From assembly GCA_022821845.1 (NCBI GenBank), contig JAJECT010000029.1, positions 1 through 64,000 on the forward strand: DNA of 64,000 nucleotides, written 5' to 3'. Within the stretch, counting starts at the first letter, position 1; each line of letters begins with the position of its first letter. The DNA comes from Rhodothermales bacterium (lineage in GTDB: Bacteria; Bacteroidota; Rhodothermia; Rhodothermales; VXPQ01). Below the pieces are notes generated by a model. The model did not search any database and was not told the origin of the DNA. It saw nothing but the letters and a program-made list of their open reading frames with translations. Both the position numbers and the translations under genes were made by a program. Positions 1 through 9,417 of this stretch are shown here, piece after piece.

Positions 1-2987
1 TATCGCTTGATATCTCGCCCTCGCAATACTGGCTTGATGATTTCAGCGGAACGAGGATCTTCGGCAACCAGTGCTTCTTTAGTTTCGTTATCAATGATAA
101 AAGCGGCGTTTAGTCCCGTAGTTATTCCTCTGTAAATATCAATATCCCATTCTTTCAGTGGTGTTCCTATAGCTTCCATCTTTTCCATAATTGACCATTC
201 GGTCATGGACAACCCTATCCAAGGCTTTTGTCCTTTTAAGCGTAATCTTCCCCATAAAGGTATCGATGGGGGGAAAGTTTTATCTGATAAACGATCCATG
301 TCTATAGCCTTGCCATTAATATTATGACGTCCAGCACGTAGTATCAATATGTTGGTGTCAACAATAGCATTGGCAAAAACATCCTTACCCATCTCCAATA
401 GAGAAAGTGGTGTATGTTCTTCAGAAAAATAATGTCGCAAAAATTTTCCATATTCTGCCTTAAGCCAACTATTAGAAGTAATGTAAACCAAAACACCTGT
501 GTTAGATTTTAGTAATTGAGATCCACGTTCATAGAAGAGTTGATATATATCACCAGTTCGAGCAAATGTCTTGTAATCAATATCTTTATAATATTTACCC
601 AGCTTACCGCTATTTTTTTGTAACTGAATATAAGGAGGATTCCCAATTATTATATCGAATCCTTTCTTCATTCCAAACATATATTCCGGTTCAAACCAAT
701 CTGCGCAAGTGTTTTGATCATAGGGATTCCAATGAGCTATTTTTTCTGCGACGGCGGATAAAAAACCAGCATTTTGTAATTCCATTGCCAATTTTTTACG
801 GAGTTTCTTATCCGTTTTTCTACATTCAACTTTTTGTTGGCGTGTGGTAGCATGAAAATGTCGTTCGCGATTTTCATTCAGATCCTGTTCCAGTTGGTTT
901 ACGATATCCGATTGAAGCCCCAATTGTGCTGGCTTGTCGAGACGCAACAGGGTATCTGCCGCTACGAAACGGGTTTCCAGGTTGGGTAGAGGCCGAATGC
1001 CATAGTTGTCCGCAGCGCTGTCGGTCGATTCCTGGTCGATTGCCAAGGATATGAAGAAGCGCAACTTGGCGATCTGAGTAGCGATTGGCTGAATGTCCAC
1101 ACCATAAATACCATTCTGGATGAGATAGAGTTTTCGCCCGAAGTCAGAGTCGCGATAGCGCTCAAAAGTGTCACTGATTTCGCACAGTTCGGCATCACGT
1201 TCAGATTGATCAGAGGTATCAAAGGCGGATTTAGCTCGTTGGGAAGCCAATTCCTGTTGAAATTTTTCCCATAATTCGTTTCTGGGATCTAAACGCCGCA
1301 AGGCCAAAGTCAGCTTGTGCAATATACCCATTGGAAATGCACCGGAACCGACTGCGGGATCTAGTACTTTGATTTCTGCAATTGCCCGTACAATGCTTTC
1401 CTTTTCGGAATTCTCAAAGAGATCATTGGCATCTTCGAAGGCATCGGCATAATCCAACAGATACCGCAACCGATCTTGCAAAAAATTCGCATCGCCAACG
1501 GCAGGATGAACCTGCTCAGACAGCACTGTTATCAAAGCCTCATCCACCATATAGTCCACCACCGCGCCAGGTGTGTAATAGGAACCGGTCTGCCTGCGAG
1601 CGGTATCTCGTGTTTCCGGGTTATAGGCTGCCAGCAAATTTTCAAAGACCTTTCCGAGCAATTCGGGATCCAAGGCGACTTCTTGCTCTACTGGCGTGTT
1701 CTCCTCGACGGTAAATTTGTAACGGTCCAGCAGAGGGAAGAGTCCATAAGTATTATCGAAAAACAAAGCATCAGGAACATTTAACTGATGCCATGCCTCG
1801 CGGCGCGCTTCCGCCGCCCTCAGGCCATCGTGCGGGTTTGGATCGCTAAACATGTCGATACGTTGGCCACCAGCACTTTGTGATTCTTCATCGTCCAGGC
1901 AGTCGAACAGGCCACCGTTAATGAAAGGGGTTTGTCCCATCAAGGTTTCAAAGCGATTCCTATCTCGGATAAGCGATTCGTAGCGAAAACGAGAGAAGAC
2001 TCGATGGCTTGGTTCTGTTCGAGTACTGAAACCACGTACATCTATCTCAGTATTGAGTGCTGCAAAGAAAAGATTTTGCAAGACGGCGCGGTAATAGTCA
2101 GAACCTCCAAAATTGTATAGCAAATTTTTTATTTCGGAGAGAACAAACCATTCTTTTGACACCAGTCCCTTTTCCTTGATGAACCATATGAAGAGTATCC
2201 GAGTGATCAGGCGGATGACCTGTTGTTCAATCGAGGTGCTTTTATCAATGGGGAATTTTGCATCCGTCACTGCCTTGTTGAACCAATCGAACAACTCCCT
2301 GTAGAAGCGGCGGTTTAGTTCCTCAGTATTTAGTGCATCCAACCAAGCATCCAAAAGACCATCAAAATTTTTGGACTTGTCATGCGTATTCATCCACCGT
2401 AGCCTCTCCGCCAAATGCAATTCTGCAAGAATATCCAAGTGAGCCCGATGGGGCCTGATTGGATCAATTTCGCGTATCAGGGACACGTGGCCTAATACAT
2501 CTCTCTCCGGATTTCGCTTGTGCTCACGTCGATGCACAAAGGCCAAGGTTAGCCGACAATCGGCAGTTTTGAAAAGAACGATAGTAGGTATTTGCGAGCC
2601 TTTGTTTATCTCTCGGGTGAAAGCGGCGTAACGTCCGCGAGGATAAGTAGTACCACTCAATTCCACTGATACAAAAAGGAAGCTGCGGGCATTCCCGGTA
2701 TTAAGCTGCAAGGTGTCAGCAAACAGACTCGTATTATCTTCTTGGATTGCGGCATCGGTAAGCTGATAGAGGATATGCACAAACCGTGCGTTTATTAGAA
2801 AATCTTTCTCTGATTGCGTACCGGGGTTAGTTGACCGGCGTGCTATGAAGTCGTGAGACGAACCAGACCAGAGAACGGGATTCTGATACCGGTAACCCAG
2901 AGCGCCCAACAGGTCACCGGAAGTTTCCGCGAAGTTACTGTTGGTTATGCCAGCAAGCGCGTTTTGGATATGGGTCTTGGTAGTCAT
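1..2987 (-). CDS. Eco57I/PglX-like N6-adenine DNA methyltransferase, C-terminus truncated by window edge
   Basis: Not in the ORF track because it runs off the left edge. Translating the minus strand from ATG at 2987 gives MTTKTHIQNALAGITNSNFAETSGDLLG...; contains DPAVGSGAFPMGILH (motif I) and IIGNPPYIQLQ (NPPY motif IV). Confidence 0.85.
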   Translation of the reverse strand, partial: MTTKTHIQNALAGITNSNFAETSGDLLGALGYRYQNPVLWSGSSHDFIARRSTNPGTQSEKDFLINARFVHILYQLTDAAIQEDNTSLFADTLQLNTGNARSFLFVSVELSGTTYPRGRYAAFTREINKGSQIPTIVLFKTADCRLTLAFVHRREHKRNPERDVLGHVSLIREIDPIRPHRAHLDILAELHLAERLRWMNTHDKSKNFDGLLDAWLDALNTEELNRRFYRELFDWFNKAVTDAKFPIDKSTSIEQQVIRLITRILFIWFIKEKGLVSKEWFVLSEIKNLLYNFGGSDYYRAVLQNLFFAALNTEIDVRGFSTRTEPSHRVFSRFRYESLIRDRNRFETLMGQTPFINGGLFDCLDDEESQSAGGQRIDMFSDPNPHDGLRAAEARREAWHQLNVPDALFFDNTYGLFPLLDRYKFTVEENTPVEQEVALDPELLGKVFENLLAAYNPETRDTARRQTGSYYTPGAVVDYMVDEALITVLSEQVHPAVGDANFLQDRLRYLLDYADAFEDANDLFENSEKESIVRAIAEIKVLDPAVGSGAFPMGILHKLTLALRRLDPRNELWEKFQQELASQRAKSAFDTSDQSERDAELCEISDTFERYRDSDFGRKLYLIQNGIYGVDIQPIATQIAKLRFFISLAIDQESTDSAADNYGIRPLPNLETRFVAADTLLRLDKPAQLGLQSDIVNQLEQDLNENRERHFHATTRQQKVECRKTDKKLRKKLAMELQNAGFLSAVAEKIAHWNPYDQNTCADWFEPEYMFGMKKGFDIIIGNPPYIQLQKNSGKLGKYYKDIDYKTFARTGDIYQLFYERGSQLLKSNTGVLVYITSNSWLKAEYGKFLRHYFSEEHTPLSLLEMGKDVFANAIVDTNILILRAGRHNINGKAIDMDRLSDKTFPPSIPLWGRLRLKGQKPWIGLSMTEWSIMEKMEAIGTPLKEWDIDIYRGITTGLNAAFIIDNETKEALVAEDPRSAEIIKPVLRGRDIKR

Positions 2988-3062
2988 AGAATGTTGTGGT
3001 TGTGATTAGCAGTCTTCAATAGATTGCTTGACGTAATTATATGTATGCTGTTGTCCAATCGC

Positions 3063-6000
3063 CTACTTGATAACCAGCCATGTAATTAATTCGAAGCCAC
3101 TGGGACCATTGAAATTTTCAAAAGTTCCCGAGAACACAAAATCTCTTGGCCCCCCGGGTCGCAGTGCACGATGCTGGGCATCGGTGTGTGCTTGGCGGAT
3201 GTGGGCGATAACGCCAGCAAGTGGCTTGTCGTACAGTGACATATTGCTTCCATGTTTTGTTTCGCGGTCAAACTGATCGCAAAGGTCGGTAATTGCAGAA
3301 GTCTTTCCGCTGGTCACTTCCTCAAACACGGACAGAATCTGCCGGGCATTACCACAACCGAGTCGAATATTCCCGTCAGTGTGAATATACACCAGGTAAA
3401 AGGGGTGTACCTGACTTGCAACTCGCTGGCGTGAACTAACCTTGCTGGCGTTTCGTTGGCGCAGGCAGAAGATTACGCCGGGCTGGACATTATTACTGGC
3501 ATCAGAAATGGCATATACGCCAAGGGGCATTGCTTCCAGCACGGCCCGATTGCGTTCCAGATAGCGCAGTAGTTGGGCCAGGAAGTGCTCCATTGTGAAG
3601 TCGCTCAGTGTCGGGCCGTCGTCCAGATCGTCCATTGTGAGGGCTTCATCTCGTAGTTTGAGCAACTGCTTATCGCGAAAGGAGAGCTCCAGTTGCGCAT
3701 CCTCTTCGGTGAAAGGGTCACCGTCGCCAGTCGCCGCCAAGTCTGCAAGAGCCATGCGCGCCTGCACCCGGTGCTCCAATTTTAGGTACACATCCATATC
3801 CGAAGTGGGCCAGTAATTTACCATACGCACGGCTCTGTTACGACTGCCTATGCGATCAATACGCCCAAAACGCTGGATGATACGCACCGGATTCCAGTGT
3901 ATGTCGTAATTGAGCACCGTATCGCAGTCCTGCAAGTTTTGCCCCTCGGAAATGCAGTCGGTAGCAATAAGCAGGTCAATGTCCGTATTGCCCTCATCTC
4001 GATTGCGGGCAATGGGAGCAAAATTAGTCAAAATGTCGTTGAATTCATTAGAGCCAGCAGTAGTATGGGTTTCGTCGCCGGAAACCATGGCCATATTTAT
4101 GGCAAGTCCATCGATTATATCCTTAAGATTATCATAGAGATATTTTGCTGTATCCTTGAATGTAGTAAACACTAATATCTTTCGGTTTATATTGCCATCA
4201 AGAGTAAAAGTAGGATTGTTTGCTTTGTAATTTATTGTCTGTTTTATTTTGTACAATTTACCATCGCGTTCTGGCGATATATTGGCCACTTGTTTATGTA
4301 CTTGCGCCAATGTTTTTCGGTCTTGCTCTAAATCTCCTCGCCATTGGATCAGGTCAAGTTCCTGTAGATGATATGGATGACGGCCTCGATTGACAAACAA
4401 TTCATCGTCTTCGTCTTCTTCATGCTCTTCGGGGAGCGTGTCTGTATCAGAAAGGCCGATAGAACTTTGGCTGTTTTGCTCATAGCGGTCTATCTTGCTC
4501 AGAAGGCCATCAATTTTACCGATGGTGCGTTGCAGTGTCAGGGCAAGAGAATGTGCAGAACTTTCCAGCCGCTTGAGAAAGTTGGTACGCATCATCCCCA
4601 CCAGAAAACGCTCGCTGTCCAACTGATTAAAATTATGCTGCGTACGGATCTCTTTCAGTTTTTGTAATCGTTCCGGATCAATAACATACATACTGGGTCT
4701 ATATACAGACAATTTAAACTCGGCTATGCGGTTGGCCAGTTCTGTGTAGGAAAGTTTTTCCAATAGGTCCGTGTGAGGATAGTTATTCTCGGGTTTTTCA
4801 TGCTTTGGAAATTGTCCAACTCGTTCCATTTCGGCGGCGTAAAAGTGTTCGATATGACGACGGGATCGAGAGATGGAAACACCGTCCAGCAGCCGTAGAA
4901 AATCGGAGCCGAGATTTTCCAGGAGTTTTGCCTTGTCCCTATGATCCTGACGAACTTGCCCTGTTTCCCACTTCTTGAATTGGTGCTGGGCGTTCTTCAT
5001 CAAATAGCGAATATTACCCACGCCAAGACTTTCACTAAAATCGTTCTCGCGCCCCTCAGTCATCAGATAAATCTGGTTGCGCAGATCCATCAGCGATGTG
5101 TTTACTGGCGTTGCCGATAACATCAGAACCTTAGTCTTCGCTCCAGATTTAATGACCTCATCCAACAATCTTTGGTAGCGTTTTCCCCCATCGTTGCGAA
5201 AATTGTGCGATTCGTCAATGACTATCAGATCGTAGTTGCCCCAAGTGAAGTTCGATAGATCAACACTACCTGATTTTCCAGTATCTCGGGACAGATCAGT
5301 GTGTGCCAAAAGGCTATAAGCAAAGCGATCTTTAGGAAAGGGATTCTGGCGATGCCCATTGGTGATTGGATAAAGCGACCAATTGTCGTAAAGCTTACGG
5401 GGACAAAGCACCAGAACTCGATCATTATGTTGCTCGAAATACTTGATAACTGCCAGTGCAGTGTAGGTTTTTCCCAAACCTACATTGTCAGCCAGAATGC
5501 AGCCATTGTATTTTTTCAACTTTGTAATGACACTCAATGCCCCATCTTTCTGAAATTCGTATAGCGTGTTCCAAATCTGGCTTTCCTTACAACCAGTGGC
5601 GACAATGATACTGTCCCCGACGAGGCGATTATTAATATCCTGGTGGAATAGTTCATATAGAGTCTTGTAATAAACAGCTTCGGGTGAATAATCGTGACCC
5701 AAACGGGCTAAAGCATCCAATACACGTTGTTTAATATTTTTAGTGGCTTTTCCGTCATTCCATAATTCTTCAAACCATTGCAATAATTCATCAAGAGTTA
5801 TCTTATCATCTGTGGCAAGGTTTATTTCCAAATTTGATTGTTCGTTTCCACCAAGGCCACGTTTAGTGAAATTAGAACTGCCAATCACGCCTGCTGTTGT
5901 TCCATCAGAAGATTCAGTAAGGTACATCTTTCCGTGCAGAAAATTCGCCTGCTTGACGCAGCGTACTTGCACTGAGTCCTTGCTTATCCACTCGGCGCAT

Positions 6001-6293
6001 GCTTTGGCTAAGGCTTTCTGCTGTAGCGTGTGGTTGGGGGTTAAGCCTTTTTCAGTAAAATCGAAGGATTTGGATTCGTTTCTCCCGGGATCGACACCCT
6101 CTACTGATGAGGAATCGCCAAAAAGAAACCGGATATTGCCCACGCTGTCCAATTCGTCAGCAAGCAGTTCGTAACCATAAATAGTAAAATAGGCGGATAC
6201 CATGCTTAGAGCATTTGCGCCATGCAGTTCGCGTTTCAGGTGGTCGACGACGCTGGCGCGATGGTTATCCAGGATGCGATTCTGCAGGGGCAT
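3063..6293 (-). CDS. PLD-domain / SNF2-family helicase fusion (restriction or phage-defence helicase)
   Basis: N-terminal PLD HxK motif (FLHGKMYL...GSSNFT), Walker A ADNVGLGKT, VIDESHN (DExH), C-terminal helicase ATDCISEGQNLQ...QRFGRIDRIG. Confidence 0.88.
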   Translation of the reverse strand: MPLQNRILDNHRASVVDHLKRELHGANALSMVSAYFTIYGYELLADELDSVGNIRFLFGDSSSVEGVDPGRNESKSFDFTEKGLTPNHTLQQKALAKACAEWISKDSVQVRCVKQANFLHGKMYLTESSDGTTAGVIGSSNFTKRGLGGNEQSNLEINLATDDKITLDELLQWFEELWNDGKATKNIKQRVLDALARLGHDYSPEAVYYKTLYELFHQDINNRLVGDSIIVATGCKESQIWNTLYEFQKDGALSVITKLKKYNGCILADNVGLGKTYTALAVIKYFEQHNDRVLVLCPRKLYDNWSLYPITNGHRQNPFPKDRFAYSLLAHTDLSRDTGKSGSVDLSNFTWGNYDLIVIDESHNFRNDGGKRYQRLLDEVIKSGAKTKVLMLSATPVNTSLMDLRNQIYLMTEGRENDFSESLGVGNIRYLMKNAQHQFKKWETGQVRQDHRDKAKLLENLGSDFLRLLDGVSISRSRRHIEHFYAAEMERVGQFPKHEKPENNYPHTDLLEKLSYTELANRIAEFKLSVYRPSMYVIDPERLQKLKEIRTQHNFNQLDSERFLVGMMRTNFLKRLESSAHSLALTLQRTIGKIDGLLSKIDRYEQNSQSSIGLSDTDTLPEEHEEDEDDELFVNRGRHPYHLQELDLIQWRGDLEQDRKTLAQVHKQVANISPERDGKLYKIKQTINYKANNPTFTLDGNINRKILVFTTFKDTAKYLYDNLKDIIDGLAINMAMVSGDETHTTAGSNEFNDILTNFAPIARNRDEGNTDIDLLIATDCISEGQNLQDCDTVLNYDIHWNPVRIIQRFGRIDRIGSRNRAVRMVNYWPTSDMDVYLKLEHRVQARMALADLAATGDGDPFTEEDAQLELSFRDKQLLKLRDEALTMDDLDDGPTLSDFTMEHFLAQLLRYLERNRAVLEAMPLGVYAISDASNNVQPGVIFCLRQRNASKVSSRQRVASQVHPFYLVYIHTDGNIRLGCGNARQILSVFEEVTSGKTSAITDLCDQFDRETKHGSNMSLYDKPLAGVIAHIRQAHTDAQHRALRPGGPRDFVFSGTFENFNGPSGFELITWLVIK

Positions 6294-6470
6294 TTAGAGA
6301 GTATCGAGGCTGTATGTATGTCTACACGCCGTTGAATTTGCTTGGACGGTTTTTCAATGGTTTGGCCTGTGCCGCGTGAGGTTATGCCCTTCAGGGGGCT
6401 TTGCCTGTTTGTAGAATATGGAAATGTGGCGTTCTTGTCAAGGCCCTGTTAATAAAACCACCGCTCCAGG

Positions 6471-8876
6471 CTATTTCTGCCCCAAAATCCACGCCCGCCG
6501 CTCCAGCAGGTCGGGGTTGTCCGGGTACGACGCAAGGAGGCGGTCTGTGTATTCGAGGGCCTGGTCCCAGGCGGCCTGCTGGGCGTAAAAAATGCTCAGG
6601 GCGTTCAGGTAGTCCGCATGGTCCGGGGCGAGGCGCAGCGCGCGGGACAAAAACCGTTCGGCTTGTTCGGCGTCGCCCAGTTGCTGGTAGGCGAGGCCGG
6701 CGTTGTACTGCATGCGGGCGTTGGACGCGTCCAGCAGCGCCGCCTGTTCGAGGCGGCCCGCCGCTTCCGGGAGGCCTTCCGGCGTTTCCCCCAGAAACAG
6801 GCCCAGGGCGTACTGCGCCTCGGCGGCGTCCGGCTCCAGGCGCGCCGCCGCCCGCAGCGCCGTTTCCGCTTCGGCAGCCAGCGCATCCGCCTCCGCGCCA
6901 CCCGCCCCCCGCAAGCGATTGAGCAACATGGCCAGATTCAGATACGCCGGAACGAAACTGGAATCCACGCGGACCGCCGTGCGATAGGCCGCCACGGCAG
7001 AATCCGGCTGTCCAAGCTGCTCGTGCAAAATGGCGAGATTGAGGTGCGAAGCCCCCTGATCGTTCAAGGCGCGCTGCCCCTCCCGATACTCGTTCAGCGC
7101 ATTCCGCCAGGCGGCCGCCGTTTCGCCCGCCTCGTTTCGGACATACCGTTCCGGCGCAATATGGGCCAGCGCGCGGGCCGCCTCCATGCGCACCAGCCGT
7201 ACAGGATCGGCCAAGAGGGCTTCCAACTGCGGAATGACCGACCGGTCGCCATCGCCCTCCGACACGAAACGACGGACGGCCGCCGCCCGCACGAGCGCCG
7301 CCTCGTCCCCCAGCGCCCGGACTGCAATCTCCGAAGCCCGCACGGTGGCGTACCGATCCAGCAAGGTCAACGCCGTCGCCCGCACGATATCCGGCGCGGC
7401 AGGGTCTTCCGTCAGGCGAACCAGTTCCGGCTCCGCTTCGGGATCGCCCGCCCGCCCCCCGGCGAACGCCGCCGCGAACGAAGGCGGACGATCCGGCCCA
7501 TGCCAGTCCGCCACGCGGTCGGCGGCCCACTGCGCAGAACGGTCCGCATGGCACCCTTGACACGAGTTCGGCGCCCCCGTCCGGTCAGACAAGTCGGGTC
7601 GGGGAACCTTGAAACCGTGATCCCGCCGAGGGTCCACGCCCATATACGTCCGTTCGGGCATATGGCAGTCCACGCACTGCGAACCTTCCGCGTCCTCCGG
7701 ATGCCGGATATGCTCGAACGTATCGTAGACCGCCGCGTCGTGGCATTGGCCGCACAGCGCATTCCCCTCGAATTTCACCCGGGTCGTATGCGGGTCGTGG
7801 CAATCCGTGCACGCCACCCCCTCCGCATACATACGGCTTTGCACGAACGAGCCGTACACATACACCTCGTCGCGTATCTGTCCATCGGCGAAGTACAGCC
7901 CTTCCTCCAGCAGTTCGGGATTGTAATGGTCCAGAAACGCATTGCCGGCGATATGATTCGGATACGCGACGCGGCGGCGGGAATGGCACGGCGCACAGGT
8001 TTCTACCTGTTCATGCGGCGTCGCAAAGGACGCCGTCAGGCCGGACCGGGCGGAATCGTACCTCCCGGACCCGGCCCTTTCCACATGGTCCGACCCCGGG
8101 CCGTGACACGTTTCGCAACTTACGTCGATTTCCGCAAAAGCCGTCTCGTACGCGCCTTCGGCCAGATTGAAACGGCGTTGCAGGTCGGTGGAATGGCAAT
8201 CGGCGCACATATAATTCCAGTTCATCCCGGCGCCGGTCCAGTGCAGCCAGTCCGGGGGCTCGATGCAGTCGTCTTCCGACAGCGAGAACCACCGTTCGCC
8301 CTCCGTATCCCAGGCCACGGTGAACGCCTGCAAACGCCCCTTGTCCACAGGAATGAGATATTGCTGGAGCGGGGCGTAGCCGAACGTATAGGCGATGGGC
8401 CAGGTTTGCATGGTTCCGTCGGCCCCCTCCGCGCGAACGAAGAATCGATCCCCCTCTCGAAAAAAGCGCGTCTGGGCGCCGCAACGATCAAACGCCGCGT
8501 CGTCGAAATCCCCCAGCACGGTTTCCGGCGTGGCCTCTTCCATGGCCCGATCGTGGTCCGATCCTTCCCAGGAAAGCGCCGCCTCCGCATGGCATCCGGC
8601 GCACGTTGCGCGGCCCACGTAGGTCGGGGGAGAAGCGCGCTGCGAGCCGCATCCGCTCGCGGCCACGCCCATTGAAAAAACCAGACAGACCCGGAATATT
8701 CGACCCATCCAGCCGACAAACCGCTCCGCGGCGGCGGATTCCGGATCGGAAAACCGCTCGCGGACCGCCCCGGCCCACCCGAACGATCCGCCGAACGATC
8801 CGCGGAGCGACCGCCGGGCAAGCGGCGCAAACGAGGCGCGGCGCAAGAAAAACGAACGCGGATCTGGAGAAGACAT
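6471..8876 (-). CDS. Multiheme c-type cytochrome with HEAT-like and TPR C-terminal region, lipoprotein-like N-terminus
   Basis: Eight CXXCH motifs (CAGCH, CADCH, CETCH, CAPCH, CTDCH, CGQCH, CVDCH, CQGCH), then HEAT-like and TPR repeats. True start may be internal (signal/lipobox near MGVAASGCGS). Confidence 0.85.
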   Translation of the reverse strand: MSSPDPRSFFLRRASFAPLARRSLRGSFGGSFGWAGAVRERFSDPESAAAERFVGWMGRIFRVCLVFSMGVAASGCGSQRASPPTYVGRATCAGCHAEAALSWEGSDHDRAMEEATPETVLGDFDDAAFDRCGAQTRFFREGDRFFVRAEGADGTMQTWPIAYTFGYAPLQQYLIPVDKGRLQAFTVAWDTEGERWFSLSEDDCIEPPDWLHWTGAGMNWNYMCADCHSTDLQRRFNLAEGAYETAFAEIDVSCETCHGPGSDHVERAGSGRYDSARSGLTASFATPHEQVETCAPCHSRRRVAYPNHIAGNAFLDHYNPELLEEGLYFADGQIRDEVYVYGSFVQSRMYAEGVACTDCHDPHTTRVKFEGNALCGQCHDAAVYDTFEHIRHPEDAEGSQCVDCHMPERTYMGVDPRRDHGFKVPRPDLSDRTGAPNSCQGCHADRSAQWAADRVADWHGPDRPPSFAAAFAGGRAGDPEAEPELVRLTEDPAAPDIVRATALTLLDRYATVRASEIAVRALGDEAALVRAAAVRRFVSEGDGDRSVIPQLEALLADPVRLVRMEAARALAHIAPERYVRNEAGETAAAWRNALNEYREGQRALNDQGASHLNLAILHEQLGQPDSAVAAYRTAVRVDSSFVPAYLNLAMLLNRLRGAGGAEADALAAEAETALRAAARLEPDAAEAQYALGLFLGETPEGLPEAAGRLEQAALLDASNARMQYNAGLAYQQLGDAEQAERFLSRALRLAPDHADYLNALSIFYAQQAAWDQALEYTDRLLASYPDNPDLLERRAWILGQK

Positions 8877-8941
8877 GGGCGCTTGTACAGGCGCTTGGAA
8901 GTACGCGGTATACTGTACGGTATACTTGAAGTATACTCTTC

Positions 8942-9198
8942 AGGATACTCTGATTAAATCCGCGAAGCTCAGAGGCATGCGAGGGGTGCGCTGGCAAGGA
9001 ATGACGAAGCAATGTGGTAGGTCCCACATAATGAGGAATGACACAGCCAGCGTGCCGCTCGCAGCCTCCCGAAGGGCGCGTCACGGACGCAACGTACCGA
9101 ATCTACTGTATTTTCTGCTGATTTCAATGATCCGGGCATGACGGTCTTTGCGGGCAATAGTGACGCGCTGAGCGAAGCGGATTTGATCAGAGTATCCT
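8942..9198. repeat. Copy 1 of interspersed TIR-bounded non-coding element (MITE-like)
   Basis: AGGATACTCTGATTAAATCCGCGAAGCTCAG at left and CTGAGCGAAGCGGATTTGATCAGAGTATCCT at right form near-perfect inverted repeats; interior highly similar to 23489-23747. Confidence 0.8.
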
Positions 9199-9417
9199 TC
9201 AGTATACCATTCGCCGGGGGTTCATGGCAGGCCGACCGCCTTCGCGGACCCGCCCATCGAACGGATCAAAACGCGTTATGTTGTGTCCGACGTCGTATTC
9301 TGTAGCGATTCGCAGGCGGTGCCCCTTGACACTGTCCGCCAGAAAACCTATTTGTTATTTGTAACCATGCTTTTTCGTACCCAATGCTTTCCCGATTCCC
9401 CGACCGTCCGTAAAACC

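Noticed and set aside
2988-3062. TATAAT-like sequence upstream of the methylase (minus strand)
   Set aside because: Spacing to the nearest TTGGAC is about 11 bp, too short for a standard promoter, so no promoter is claimed.
6391-8675. Long ORFs opposite/overlapping the cytochrome gene (6391-7563 -, 6618-8675 + 685 aa)
   Set aside because: Arg/Gly/Pro-rich shadow frames of a high-GC gene; the 6471-8876 frame has clear CXXCH and TPR motifs.
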